Of a stretch of DNA of 36,825 nt, positions 1-6,437 are shown piece by piece. Source of the DNA: Lachnospiraceae bacterium (GTDB lineage: Bacteria; Bacillota; Clostridia; Lachnospirales; Lachnospiraceae); the NCBI GenBank assembly GCA_009774245.1, contig VSNM01000058.1, positions 1-36,825 of the forward strand, written 5' to 3'. The notes beneath the pieces are model-generated. The model ran no database searches, was not told the origin of the DNA, and was given only the letters and a program-made list of their open reading frames with translations. Numbering within the stretch: the first letter of the stretch is position 1; each line of letters opens with the position of its first letter. Position numbers and translations under genes: made by a program.

Positions 1-15
1 GATAGTAGAAGTATA

Positions 16-159
16 TCAAAACTTACGTTCTAATGCAACCCTTTTTGTTTTATCAACCCATTTATTAACTAACACCATTTCAAAAGGATCAAAATAAATT
101 ACCTTTTTTCCCGAGATTTTTATGCTGCTGTGCGTTAAGACTTCTACTTCTTCAAACAT
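16..159 (-). pseudogene. Truncated MBL-fold hydrolase N-terminus (47 aa)
   Basis: The frame opens at an ATG with an AGGAG ribosome binding site about 8 bases upstream. The first ~27 residues (MFEEVEVLTHSSIKI ... VIYFDPF) read like the N-terminus of UlaG/YcjG-type MBL-fold metallohydrolases. The typical family continuation (the HxHxDH metal motif in a ~200 residue protein) never appears. After residue 27 the sequence becomes an unrelated basic tail (WVDKTKRVALERKF) and stops. I read this as an intact translation start fused by deletion to foreign sequence, probably non-functional. A possible TACAAT -10 box lies at 183-188, with a poorly spaced -35. The family call rests on recognising a short N-terminal pattern. 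Confidence 0.5.
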
Positions 160-228
160 TATCCTTCTCCTGTTTCCATATTATTGTATCTGGTTCACCT
201 TTTTGGCTGTCAGATTTAAAAAGAAAAA

Positions 229-272
229 ATGAGATTCAGGAGGCTGGGAACCAGATTCCTTTGAAATCTCAT
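229..272 (-). terminator. Bidirectional intrinsic terminator after the Rpn gene
   Basis: The arms ATGAGATT (229-236) and AATCTCAT (265-272) enclose an inner stem (CTGG/CCAG with GG/CC). On the minus strand the hairpin is followed by TTTTTTCTTTTT, and on the plus strand by CTTTTCATTTTTT, so it can work in both directions. It lies 86 bases beyond the Rpn stop codon. Confidence 0.7.
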
Positions 273-357
273 CTTTTCATTTTTTTCAATTTAATATTTA
301 TAAAGCGACAAATATTAAGTCTCTTATTTATCCATGCGAATTTGAAAAAAATGTGTG

Positions 358-1167
358 TTATTGGTTTTCTGCTAAGTTTTGCTGCAATTCCAGTATACGG
401 GATTCCGAAAGCCTTGAATATAGTATTATCTTGGATATCGGCATATTGTCCTTCAACATACTGATTGCCGTTTCCTCCCTCTCAGCTTTCCTGGTTTCTT
501 CTCTGGCTTCTTCCCTAGCTTCTTCTTTTGATTCTTCAAGTTCTGATATCCATGCCATGTACTCGCGCCTCCATTCTTTGTTTTCCCTTGCTTTTTCAAC
601 TTCTTCATACAGTTTCTTTGTAAGATCACTCTGGGTTAATTCTTCTTTTAAGTATCCAAAAAAAGCCTTAATTTCTTCTGTCAACCCTTTCGTATCACCA
701 TATGGATTTACAAATACTTTTGTCGTTTCATCACCAAGTTCCAGATCCGGCATTTGCATGCAGCGGTTGGAAAAAGTATAAATTGGCAGGTTCTTCTTAA
801 ACGGATCAAACATACATATGAATATCACATAACTCTTTCTCAAAGAGTTGTAGCTGGCTCCCTTCTCTATTGAATTAAGATCGATCATTCCCTGGTAAAA
901 TCTTGAACGTTTCGGGAGATTTCGTTTTGCCGCAACCTGCATCTCAATATTGTATACAGCGCCTTTATTATCCTCCACGTAAATATCGAGCCGCACGCTT
1001 TTGCCGTCGGGCGTGATATCCAGTACTTTTTCCTTGTCTGCAAGCTCCACTTTCTTAATTTTAACACCAAGTATAAGTTCCAGGAGCTTCCGGCATAAAT
1101 CCAGGTTATTCTCTAGGACTTTGCAGAATACAAAATTATTAGTGAATGTCAGTTTATTGTAATCCAT
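358..1167 (-). CDS. Rpn family recombination-promoting nuclease / PDDEXK transposase-like protein
   Basis: This 269-residue protein matches the PD-(D/E)XK Rpn/'transposase_31'-like family abundant in Firmicutes and spirochetes. The N-terminus (MDYNKLTFTNNFVFCKVLEN) and the core LDIYVEDNKGAVYNIEMQV are typical, with D61, E75 and Q77 as likely metal-site residues (D...ExQ). Residues ~211-232 are a highly charged EEAREEAREE helix, and the last ~35 residues resemble the small helical repeat often found at the end of these proteins. Family members studied elsewhere are DNA endonucleases that stimulate RecA-independent recombination; they are not classical transposases and I see no terminal inverted repeats here. 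The gene is monocistronic: consensus promoter 1226-1254, RBS AGGAG before the ATG, terminator 229-272. Length is near normal and the frame is intact. Confidence 0.85.
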   Translation of the reverse strand: MDYNKLTFTNNFVFCKVLENNLDLCRKLLELILGVKIKKVELADKEKVLDITPDGKSVRLDIYVEDNKGAVYNIEMQVAAKRNLPKRSRFYQGMIDLNSIEKGASYNSLRKSYVIFICMFDPFKKNLPIYTFSNRCMQMPDLELGDETTKVFVNPYGDTKGLTEEIKAFFGYLKEELTQSDLTKKLYEEVEKARENKEWRREYMAWISELEESKEEAREEAREETRKAEREETAISMLKDNMPISKIILYSRLSESRILELQQNLAENQ

Positions 1168-1225
1168 GTTTTGCTTCTCCTGTAAATGTTTGATTTCGTC
1201 TTTTGCCTGTTCATTTCATATTTTT

Positions 1226-1254
1226 ATTGTATCGTTTTTAAAATCCACTGTCAA
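1226..1254 (-). promoter_or_regulatory. Consensus sigma-A promoter of the Rpn gene
   Basis: On the minus strand a perfect -35 TTGACA (1249-1254) is separated by exactly 17 bases from a -10 TACAAT (1226-1231). Transcription should start near 1219, giving a ~50 base leader. It lies just past the methylase terminator, so the Rpn gene is expressed independently and probably strongly. Confidence 0.85.
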
Positions 1255-1284
1255 TATCCAGCGAAACGTTGCTATTCACTATAT

Positions 1285-1312
1285 AAAAAATTATAAGCAG
1301 GCTCAACTGCTT
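1285..1312 (-). terminator. Probable terminator of the methylase-like gene
   Basis: The arms AAGCAG (1295-1300) and CTGCTT (1307-1312) form a short stem. On the minus strand it is followed by ATAATTTTTT. The stem is only six base pairs, so it may be leaky, but a new promoter starts directly after it. Confidence 0.5.
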
Positions 1313-1358
1313 TAGGCTTTTATACTGCAATTCTTTTTTCTTTAATTTTCCCGAAATT

Positions 1359-2186
1359 TTACGATACCTGCATCATACACATCAGCAGCTGTCCGTCTGT
1401 ACCTTCCAACAGTTTGATATTTTCATTTGGATCGTCAAGAATAACTGTAATCACTTCATTTCCTGTAATATCACCACTATATTCTTGTTTCCCTTCAGCC
1501 TTTTTTGATGCAAAACGCCACTGGTTCAAGTAATAGAACGGGGTATACCATGCTTCATTGTCTGAATTTGGGAATGGCTTTGTCAGACTGTCTCCGATGA
1601 CTACAACAGCAAGACATCCCAGCAGGGACATCTGTATGTAGCACATCATCGCTGCAGTACGGTCAATATCCTGTGCCACAAACAGTACATGCTTCTGGTA
1701 ATTGATGCCATGTCTTTTTGCCGCATTGGCAAATGCAATCAGCATGGCACCCGCGCCGCAGGCCGGATCATTTACGCTGATATAATGCTTTTTCTTCATC
1801 ATTTCGTCCGTTCCCTTATTCGGAAACTGGATTTCTGCCATAAATTCACAGATATGATAAGGCGTAAAAAACTGTCCTTTCTGCTCCTGGTGCAGTTCAA
1901 GATGATGGTACAAGCTGCCCAGAAAATCCTGCTCCGGATTTTCTTCCAGCGCCATCACCACCAGATTCAGCAGCTGTGGAAAAATTTCCTGTTCCTTTTC
2001 CTGGTAACTGTTTATGATGGAGAGATACTTTTCTTCTCGTTCCTCTTTTTCAGGCGTGGGTACTACGTTCGCCAGTGAGATCGCGGACAGACTCAGGAAA
2101 TCATTCCACATCTGCCATTTGGAATGGCTGAAAGCAAATTTTTCCATCAGGGTACAGAACTCTTTTTTGTAGTCTCTGTTTTTCAT
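1359..2186 (-). CDS. N-6 DNA methylase-like protein lacking the catalytic NPPY motif
   Basis: This 275-residue protein has the layout of HsdM/N-6 adenine methylases. QFFTP at 105-109 precedes SAM-binding motif I (VNDPACGAGAMLIAF, 138-152), followed by the acidic loop AQDID (171-175) and a helix with MCYIQMSLLG. Motif IV, normally NPPF/NPPY just after the GDSL segment, is missing; around 213-217 the sequence reads WYTPF. The fold probably binds SAM, but base methylation by the standard mechanism is doubtful. No specificity or restriction subunit is adjacent. It is the last gene of a minus-strand group, 11 bases after the stop of the upstream hypothetical, with a GGGGG-type RBS. Similar orphan proteins are seen on Firmicute mobile elements; their role is unknown to me. 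Confidence 0.75.
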   Translation of the reverse strand: MKNRDYKKEFCTLMEKFAFSHSKWQMWNDFLSLSAISLANVVPTPEKEEREEKYLSIINSYQEKEQEIFPQLLNLVVMALEENPEQDFLGSLYHHLELHQEQKGQFFTPYHICEFMAEIQFPNKGTDEMMKKKHYISVNDPACGAGAMLIAFANAAKRHGINYQKHVLFVAQDIDRTAAMMCYIQMSLLGCLAVVVIGDSLTKPFPNSDNEAWYTPFYYLNQWRFASKKAEGKQEYSGDITGNEVITVILDDPNENIKLLEGTDGQLLMCMMQVS

Positions 2187-2197
2187 ACCATATCCCC

Positions 2198-2674
2198 CTA
2201 AATAAGCTGGGTGACACGGATTTCAAAATCCTTATCCGTATTGCTTTCCCTTACAATTATGCAGTCATGATCCCCATCCATTATCTTTAGCCCGTAAAGC
2301 GCAACAGCATCTTCAATATGGGATATAAGTTGTTCCTTCTCATCCCCATCTGCCATTTGGTAACTTCCTTTCTCTTCTAAACGGCCATGATTATGTATTC
2401 TTCCGTCTGTGGGAGAAATATTATTTAAGTGAACACCTAAATATTTTCTGGCCTTCCCTGCAGGCAGTTCGTTCCAGTTCATTTCATTATATATAATAGG
2501 ATTTTTCTCTAACTTCTCATCTATAAAACTATAAAACCAAAACTCTATACTTCCATCATCCGGATTTAGTCCGCATATAAAAATTCCTTCGTCCTCGTCA
2601 ATATGACCATAAAATAAGTCTCCAGAATCTTTTTTGGATTCTGTTAATTCCATGATCATCTGCCATGTATTCAT
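2198..2674 (-). CDS. Hypothetical protein, paralog A (158 aa)
   Basis: I do not recognise the family. The start is the internal ATG at 2674 (MNTWQMIMELTES), because a good AAGGA sits 8 bases upstream, a promoter lies at 2723-2752, and the next gene upstream (2801-3073) starts with the same MNTWQMI. The two proteins align over about 85 residues: MNTWQMI.ELTE, FYG....DEGI.IC.L.PD.GSIEF, and a Y.E..W..LP...A.KYL segment. This copy has an extra C-terminal half (residues ~87-158) ending in EIRVTQLI. It is acidic, with no signal peptide or membrane segment. The longer in-frame opening at 2752 has no RBS and would begin inside the promoter. Confidence 0.7.
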   Translation of the reverse strand: MNTWQMIMELTESKKDSGDLFYGHIDEDEGIFICGLNPDDGSIEFWFYSFIDEKLEKNPIIYNEMNWNELPAGKARKYLGVHLNNISPTDGRIHNHGRLEEKGSYQMADGDEKEQLISHIEDAVALYGLKIMDGDHDCIIVRESNTDKDFEIRVTQLI

Positions 2675-2722
2675 ATTCTTAATCCTTTCTTCTTCATTTG
2701 CACATAATAATGCGTGTAAATT

Positions 2723-2752
2723 TTTATAAGCGCATTGCTTTTGCTTTATCAA
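2723..2752 (-). promoter_or_regulatory. Promoter of the paralog A gene
   Basis: On the minus strand TTGATA (2747-2752) and TATAAA (2723-2728) are 18 bases apart. The transcript would start near 2716, about 42 bases before the chosen ATG. Confidence 0.55.
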
Positions 2753-2800
2753 TCATTTAGATATAACAAAACTGTTGTATCATCTTGCGGATAAAAATGT

Positions 2801-3073
2801 CTATCCCTCCACCCAAACAGCATCTATACGTTTGTCTAAATATTTCTTTGCCGTATCAGGCGGTAATGCCGTCCAGGTTTCTTCATTGTATAACACAGGA
2901 AGCATTGTTAATTTTTTGCTGATGAAATCAAAATACCGGAATTCTATGCTCCCGGCATCCGGCCTCAGATAACATATCTTAATCCCCTCATCTTTATGGA
3001 CAGCGCCATAAAATACTTCCCCAAAAGCACTTTTGGTTTCTGTTAGTTCTTTAATCATCTGCCATGTATTCAT
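2801..3073 (-). CDS. Hypothetical protein, paralog B (90 aa)
   Basis: This is a shorter relative of the adjacent 158-residue protein, aligned from its first residue (MNTWQMIKELTETKS) through DEGIKICYLRPDAGSIEF and the YNEETWTALPPDTAKKYL segment. It ends where the other continues into a second domain. The start at 3073 is chosen because a GGGGGG tract precedes it by ~8 bases and the sibling starts at the same residue. An 8-bp inverted repeat lies 50-75 bases upstream and may be an operator. Function unknown; tandem duplication followed by truncation, or extension of the sibling, is the simplest history. Confidence 0.65.
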   Translation of the reverse strand: MNTWQMIKELTETKSAFGEVFYGAVHKDEGIKICYLRPDAGSIEFRYFDFISKKLTMLPVLYNEETWTALPPDTAKKYLDKRIDAVWVEG

Positions 3074-3124
3074 GCTTATACCCCCCTTGCTTACATGGTG
3101 CTTCAATATTCATACCAGTCAATT

Positions 3125-3149
3125 GTTTGAAAATAACCTTCTTTCAAAC
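3125..3149. repeat. Inverted repeat upstream of paralog B
   Basis: GTTTGAAA (3125-3132) and TTTCAAAC (3142-3149) are perfect 8-bp arms with a 9-base gap, centred about 64 bases before the ATG. There is no U-tract, so an operator is more likely than a terminator. Confidence 0.4.
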
Positions 3150-3208
3150 GATTCTTTCCATTTCTTTGTCAGCCAGCTTAATTATCGTAATAGCCTCTTA
3201 AGGCGCTA

Positions 3209-3235
3209 AATGGCAGACTGTTGCAGCCTGCCATT
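3209..3235 (-). terminator. Probable terminator after the PP-loop gene
   Basis: AATGGCAG (3209-3216) pairs with CTGCCATT (3228-3235), with three further pairs inside (CTG/CAG). It sits 23 bases beyond the stop codon. The downstream U-tract is poor, so it may act as an mRNA end stabiliser instead. Confidence 0.5.
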
Positions 3236-3257
3236 GTTATTGACTGGTTATAGGAAG

Positions 3258-4022
3258 TCAGGACTGGCAAAGGCTATTTCTGTCATCCTTCCCTAACATC
3301 CTGTCTATTTCCTGTAATGTATATTTTCCATAAATATTCCATATTGGATTTGCTACATCTGTTTCTTTCTCTAGTGAAACAAATTCTTTCCATATTTCGG
3401 GAAAAATCTTTCTTATTTCCCTGTGTTCGTCTAATTTAGCGTTCGGACAAAACCAGCACCCGCCCCTGTCTGATAATTCATATCCTGGGCTGAGCAGGCC
3501 GTATTCCCTGCATTTCTCCAGTGCCATTTTTTCAGAGTAGCCATATTTTTCAAGCAGCGACATGCTGTTCTCCTGTTTATGCAGGCTGGTGAGCCTTTTA
3601 CGTTCTTCCGGACATATACCGATATATTGGATGACCTGTTCGTCAAAAGTCTTTAGAAAATCATTTACTGCCTTTATCTTACAGTCCCGTTTTATTCCGC
3701 ATGTTCCTGTATGCGGGAATCCGAAACGTAATCCCTTGTGTTCTTTATGCTTTGTGGGATTTTGGATAATATGGTTGAAAAAACTTAAATAATCTTTTGC
3801 CGATCTTAGTATAACAACCTGATATCCCCATGACTCAAACAGGGGGTTTGCCGTATTTTTGATAAACGCCATATGTTTTGGATTTTCGCCGCTTATTCCC
3901 CGTTTATGGTCATACATAACTTCCACAAACAGGATAATATCCAGCGGTTCATTGTTTTCGTGCGCAAGGATGATTGATGCAGTTGAATCTTTTCCACCGC
4001 TCCAGTTGCAGATATATTTCAA
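3258..4022 (-). CDS. PP-loop / phosphoadenosine phosphosulfate reductase family protein
   Basis: This 254-residue protein begins with the PP-loop ATP pyrophosphatase motif SGGKDST (8-14), as in PAPS reductases, DndC and their phage or element relatives. A second conserved segment, YIGICPEERKR (133-143), matches the family pattern YIGI..DE..R. Four cysteines in two pairs (C108/C114 and C189/C192, in GTCGIKRDC and GGCWFCPN) probably bind zinc or an iron-sulfur cluster. Such orphan proteins on mobile elements are thought to adenylate or sulfur-modify a nucleic acid, but no dnd or ssp partners are visible here, so a phosphorothioation role is not supported. The start codon appears to be TTG at 4022, with no clear RBS, so the exact start is uncertain. 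Confidence 0.75.
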   Translation of the reverse strand: MKYICNWSGGKDSTASIILAHENNEPLDIILFVEVMYDHKRGISGENPKHMAFIKNTANPLFESWGYQVVILRSAKDYLSFFNHIIQNPTKHKEHKGLRFGFPHTGTCGIKRDCKIKAVNDFLKTFDEQVIQYIGICPEERKRLTSLHKQENSMSLLEKYGYSEKMALEKCREYGLLSPGYELSDRGGCWFCPNAKLDEHREIRKIFPEIWKEFVSLEKETDVANPIWNIYGKYTLQEIDRMLGKDDRNSLCQS

Positions 4023-4132
4023 CAGAACTATGCTGCCGCATAATCCTCTGCCTCTCGACTCCGATTAGAAAGTTAACTTTCCCCAAGTGTTTTGGCATTT
4101 ACATCAGTCACAACTCGCTATCCTGATAAGTC

Positions 4133-4402
4133 TTATGTCAGGGCAGGCTCCAGTCTGTTTTTATTATCAATCACCTTTTTAGCACGTCTTTTTTCCACTT
4201 TTGTTTGTTGGAGCATCCGTCTCCATTCAGCTGTTTCTGCTTTATCCCCTATATCAATACAATGCTCGATCATGGACACAATTTCCAATATTGCATCATC
4301 ATAGTCTGATAAGGACACATTTTCACTGATACCAAAACAATCACAGCCTATAAAATCTGCCATTAATTGTTTCTGGTCATAAACAATCTCTGATTTATTC
4401 AT
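4133..4402 (-). CDS. Hypothetical protein (89 aa)
   Basis: Not recognised. The ATG has a strong GGAGG 8 bases upstream. The protein is acidic in its first half (SDYDDAILEIVSMIEHCIDIG) and strongly basic near the end (KVEKRRAKKVIDNKNR), consistent with a small helical protein. It is the last of five tightly packed small genes (5127 down to 4133); its start overlaps the end of the preceding 37-codon ORF by 8 bases, suggesting translational coupling. Confidence 0.55.
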   Translation of the reverse strand: MNKSEIVYDQKQLMADFIGCDCFGISENVSLSDYDDAILEIVSMIEHCIDIGDKAETAEWRRMLQQTKVEKRRAKKVIDNKNRLEPALT

Positions 4403-4508
4403 GGTTATAATCCTCCGAATCCTGATCTAAAAAATTCATACAGTAAAGGCAGTACCTGCTCACAGTTATACAGGTGCCGCCGTCCCTGCCGGACAGGACT
4501 GTTTTCAT
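4395..4508 (-). CDS. Small Cys-containing ORF (37 aa)
   Basis: The ATG is 4 bases after the stop of the preceding 60-residue gene, and the frame ends 8 bases inside the next gene, so translation could pass along by reinitiation. There is no independent RBS. The product MKTVLSGRDGGTC...YCLYCMNFLDQ has three cysteines, two in a CxxC, then an acidic tail. The packing and Cys pattern argue for a real gene, but length and lack of an RBS keep confidence low. Confidence 0.35.
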   Translation of the reverse strand: MKTVLSGRDGGTCITVSRYCLYCMNFLDQDSEDYNHE

Positions 4509-4512
4509 AAAT

Positions 4513-4695
4513 TTAACTATACTCCCAGCCGTCTATGCCATATAAATTGTGGCTTTTTCTTGTCAGCGTATATTTGTCACACTGGTTAATGTCACAGCTT
4601 TTTTTAGCGGCACGCCGCATTCCCCTGGACGTACATCTTTTGGCAAAGCGCTTGAATCTAATACCCGCTAAACGGTTTTTATGGTACATGCCCAT
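4513..4695 (-). CDS. Small basic hypothetical protein (60 aa)
   Basis: Start chosen at 4695, with AGGAGG 9 bases upstream. The protein is very basic (KNRLAGIRFKRFAKRCTSRGMRRAAKKS) with two cysteines, which suggests nucleic-acid binding. It starts 22 bases after the stop of the coiled-coil gene upstream and lies in the same small-gene chain. A longer frame reading back to 4923 in the same phase overlaps that upstream gene and is not favoured. Confidence 0.5.
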   Translation of the reverse strand: MGMYHKNRLAGIRFKRFAKRCTSRGMRRAAKKSCDINQCDKYTLTRKSHNLYGIDGWEYS

Positions 4696-4717
4696 TTCTG
4701 TTTTCCTCCTAATATCC

Positions 4718-5029
4718 TTATTTTGAATCAATATCGGGTGTAGAATAATGCTTTTTAAGGAATGCGTGTATACAGTCTGTACAATACCTGTGATTTTTGC
4801 AGCCGTCGTTTTCACGCAGATCAAAAATCTCACAGAAGGACACATTATTCCGGTTCCCAAATCCCATATTGAGTATAATATTTGCAACTGCCTTACTATC
4901 ACGGCGCATGATTTCCTTTGCAAGTTTCAGGCTGTTGTCATGCATCTCTTTTTCAAAACCCGCAACACTGTCCAGGCATGATCTCAAGGCATTATTCTCA
5001 GCTTCTAATTCTCTTATCCTTTCTTCCAT
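4718..5029 (-). CDS. Coiled-coil plus Cys-rich hypothetical protein (103 aa)
   Basis: Start set at 5029, where GGAGG precedes the ATG by 6 bases and the protein opens with a clear coiled-coil (MEERIRELEAENNALRSCL). The C-terminal half holds four cysteines and a histidine (SFCEIF, GCKNHRYCTDC), a likely zinc-binding knuckle. A dimerising helix plus zinc knuckle fits a small DNA- or RNA-binding regulator, but I do not recognise the family. Its 5' end overlaps a 37-residue ORF by 16 bases. Confidence 0.6.
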   Translation of the reverse strand: MEERIRELEAENNALRSCLDSVAGFEKEMHDNSLKLAKEIMRRDSKAVANIILNMGFGNRNNVSFCEIFDLRENDGCKNHRYCTDCIHAFLKKHYSTPDIDSK

Positions 5030-5127
5030 TCCACACCTCCAAATCCTTGTTTTCGGTTGTTTTTCTTTCTCCATAATGGCAGACCATGCAGTTTCCGCTG
5101 GTTATTTGCAAAAAACATAATGTCCAT
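5014..5127 (-). CDS. Small basic ORF (37 aa)
   Basis: ATG at 5127 has GGAGG 10 bases upstream. The product (MDIMFFANNQRKLHGLPLWR...) is basic and Trp-containing, and ends 16 bases inside the next gene in another frame, an arrangement typical of translational coupling. It begins the run of small genes on this side of the AAA gene. No homology recognised. Confidence 0.4.
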   Translation of the reverse strand: MDIMFFANNQRKLHGLPLWRKKNNRKQGFGGVEWKKG

Positions 5128-5188
5128 ACCTGTCACACCTCCAGATTTCTGACTATTATTGGGTGGCATTAACTGCCGGTTCTTTATT

Positions 5189-5226
5189 GCGCAAATATCG
5201 GTGAATGTACCACCTGATATTTGCGC
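5189..5226 (-). terminator. Hairpin downstream of the AAA ATPase gene
   Basis: GCGCAAATATC (5189-5199) pairs perfectly with GATATTTGCGC (5216-5226), extended inward by GGTG/CACC with one bulged base. It begins 72 bases after the AAA stop codon. No U-tract follows on the minus strand, so it may terminate weakly or protect the mRNA 3' end. Confidence 0.45.
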
Positions 5227-5298
5227 CAGTACCGCATTGCCTTCTTTTATACTGTTCCGGCATGAATATCCTGGAAAACAGTTTCGGTTTTTGGTTAT

Positions 5299-6405
5299 TT
5301 ATACTGCGTAATGCAGGCTCTTTTCCCGTACTTTCTGGATTTCCAGACGATCCACGACTAATTTTTTAACCCTCCTGACCTCGTCTTCTTCATAATCCTC
5401 ATCATATGTAACCTTCAGCTTCTTTCCGGCGATTACGGAACAGTTATTCTTTATGTCATACTCACTGTCCGATATCCAGAATCCTACTGTAAGGATTTCA
5501 TTGTAATCGTCTTCTGAAAAGCAGACACTGATTTCCTGGTTTTCAAAGAAATCTATATTCCGGTTATGGACATACATTGGCGCACCATTCTTAAAATAAA
5601 TGGTCAGGTTATACCGCTCCTGGGACAGGTTGATTATGTTTAAGTCCCCGACTGCGTCGCTAAAACTCTCCCCATTGTTAATCTCAAAGGCAATGGCCCT
5701 GAGACAGTCATAATTGAGGTCAACTTTTCTTGAAAAGGCGATGATCGGATCGATCTCGTTGTGATGCGCTGCTTCCAGTTTGTCATGCAGGTATGTCCTG
5801 ATTTCCTCCGCTGACGGATAATCGAAACGGAAATGGTAATGAAAACGCCCCGGACGGTTGATAAAGAAATCATTCAGTTTCCGGATATCATTGCAGGTAA
5901 TGACAAACAGTTTCTTTCCCTGTGCCACCCCGTCAAACAGGCCAAGCAGCGCTGCCTGCGGATCGACTTCTCCCTCAACCGGCTTGACATCACCGACTGT
6001 CTTGTCAAACTCGTCAAAAAGCACCATTACATTCTGGTCAATCGCTTCTATGTAGGACGCAATTCCGGGAATATACTGGTCAACCACGATAACCGGAATT
6101 CCATTCCTGACTGCCATCTCTGAGAGGAGCCTGGCAAACATTGATTTTCCGATACCCTTGTTCCCGCTCAGGATCACGCCTAAATTCCTGTCAAACCTCT
6201 CATATGAACGCAGTACCTTGTGAACCTTTTTCGTGAGTCCGCCGTAGATCTTGTCTTCTTTTACCTGGATATTGGGATATTCATCCAGATAGAACCCTGT
6301 CATTTTTGCAAATCTTACAATGTAGGCTCTGGCAGGCAGTTCATTGTAGGTTGTCACGGTGTCATTATAAATCTCAACTTTTGTTCCTATTTTTATTGCT
6401 TTCAT
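5299..6405 (-). CDS. AAA ATPase (classical AAA fold, phage/plasmid type)
   Basis: This 368-residue protein has one AAA module: Walker A GNKGIGKS (81-88), Walker B VMVLFDEFDK (126-135), sensor 1 FVITCND (167-173) and an arginine-finger segment NRPGRFHYHF (183-192). This order and the RPGRF motif are those of classical AAA proteins (BCS1/FtsH/spastin-like) rather than DnaA or MoxR types. Residues ~230-368 form a beta-rich acidic tail of unknown fold. It is transcribed after the PcfJ-like gene with 32 bases between them and a GGAGG RBS, so it likely acts with the PcfJ/PcfK pair, perhaps as a remodelling ATPase in element maintenance. No membrane segment or protease domain is present. Confidence 0.8.
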   Translation of the reverse strand: MKAIKIGTKVEIYNDTVTTYNELPARAYIVRFAKMTGFYLDEYPNIQVKEDKIYGGLTKKVHKVLRSYERFDRNLGVILSGNKGIGKSMFARLLSEMAVRNGIPVIVVDQYIPGIASYIEAIDQNVMVLFDEFDKTVGDVKPVEGEVDPQAALLGLFDGVAQGKKLFVITCNDIRKLNDFFINRPGRFHYHFRFDYPSAEEIRTYLHDKLEAAHHNEIDPIIAFSRKVDLNYDCLRAIAFEINNGESFSDAVGDLNIINLSQERYNLTIYFKNGAPMYVHNRNIDFFENQEISVCFSEDDYNEILTVGFWISDSEYDIKNNCSVIAGKKLKVTYDEDYEEDEVRRVKKLVVDRLEIQKVREKSLHYAV

Positions 6406-6437
6406 TGTTCTCTCCTCCCGGATTCATTCCTTATTTT

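Noticed and set aside
353..781. 142-residue plus-strand frame opposite the Rpn gene
   Set aside because: Ser-rich low-complexity translation of the antisense of the charged Rpn repeat; no RBS and the opposite strand encodes a recognisable family.
358..1167. Insertion sequence transposase with terminal repeats
   Set aside because: Rpn/PDDEXK-type protein with its own promoter and terminator; no terminal inverted repeats or target duplications seen.
3258..4022. DndC phosphorothioation gene
   Set aside because: Only the PP-loop family is supported; no dndB/D/E or ssp partners are nearby.
4696..4923. Longer version of the 60-residue gene reaching 4923
   Set aside because: It overlaps the coiled-coil/Cys gene and lacks an RBS; AGGAGG stands before the ATG at 4695 instead.
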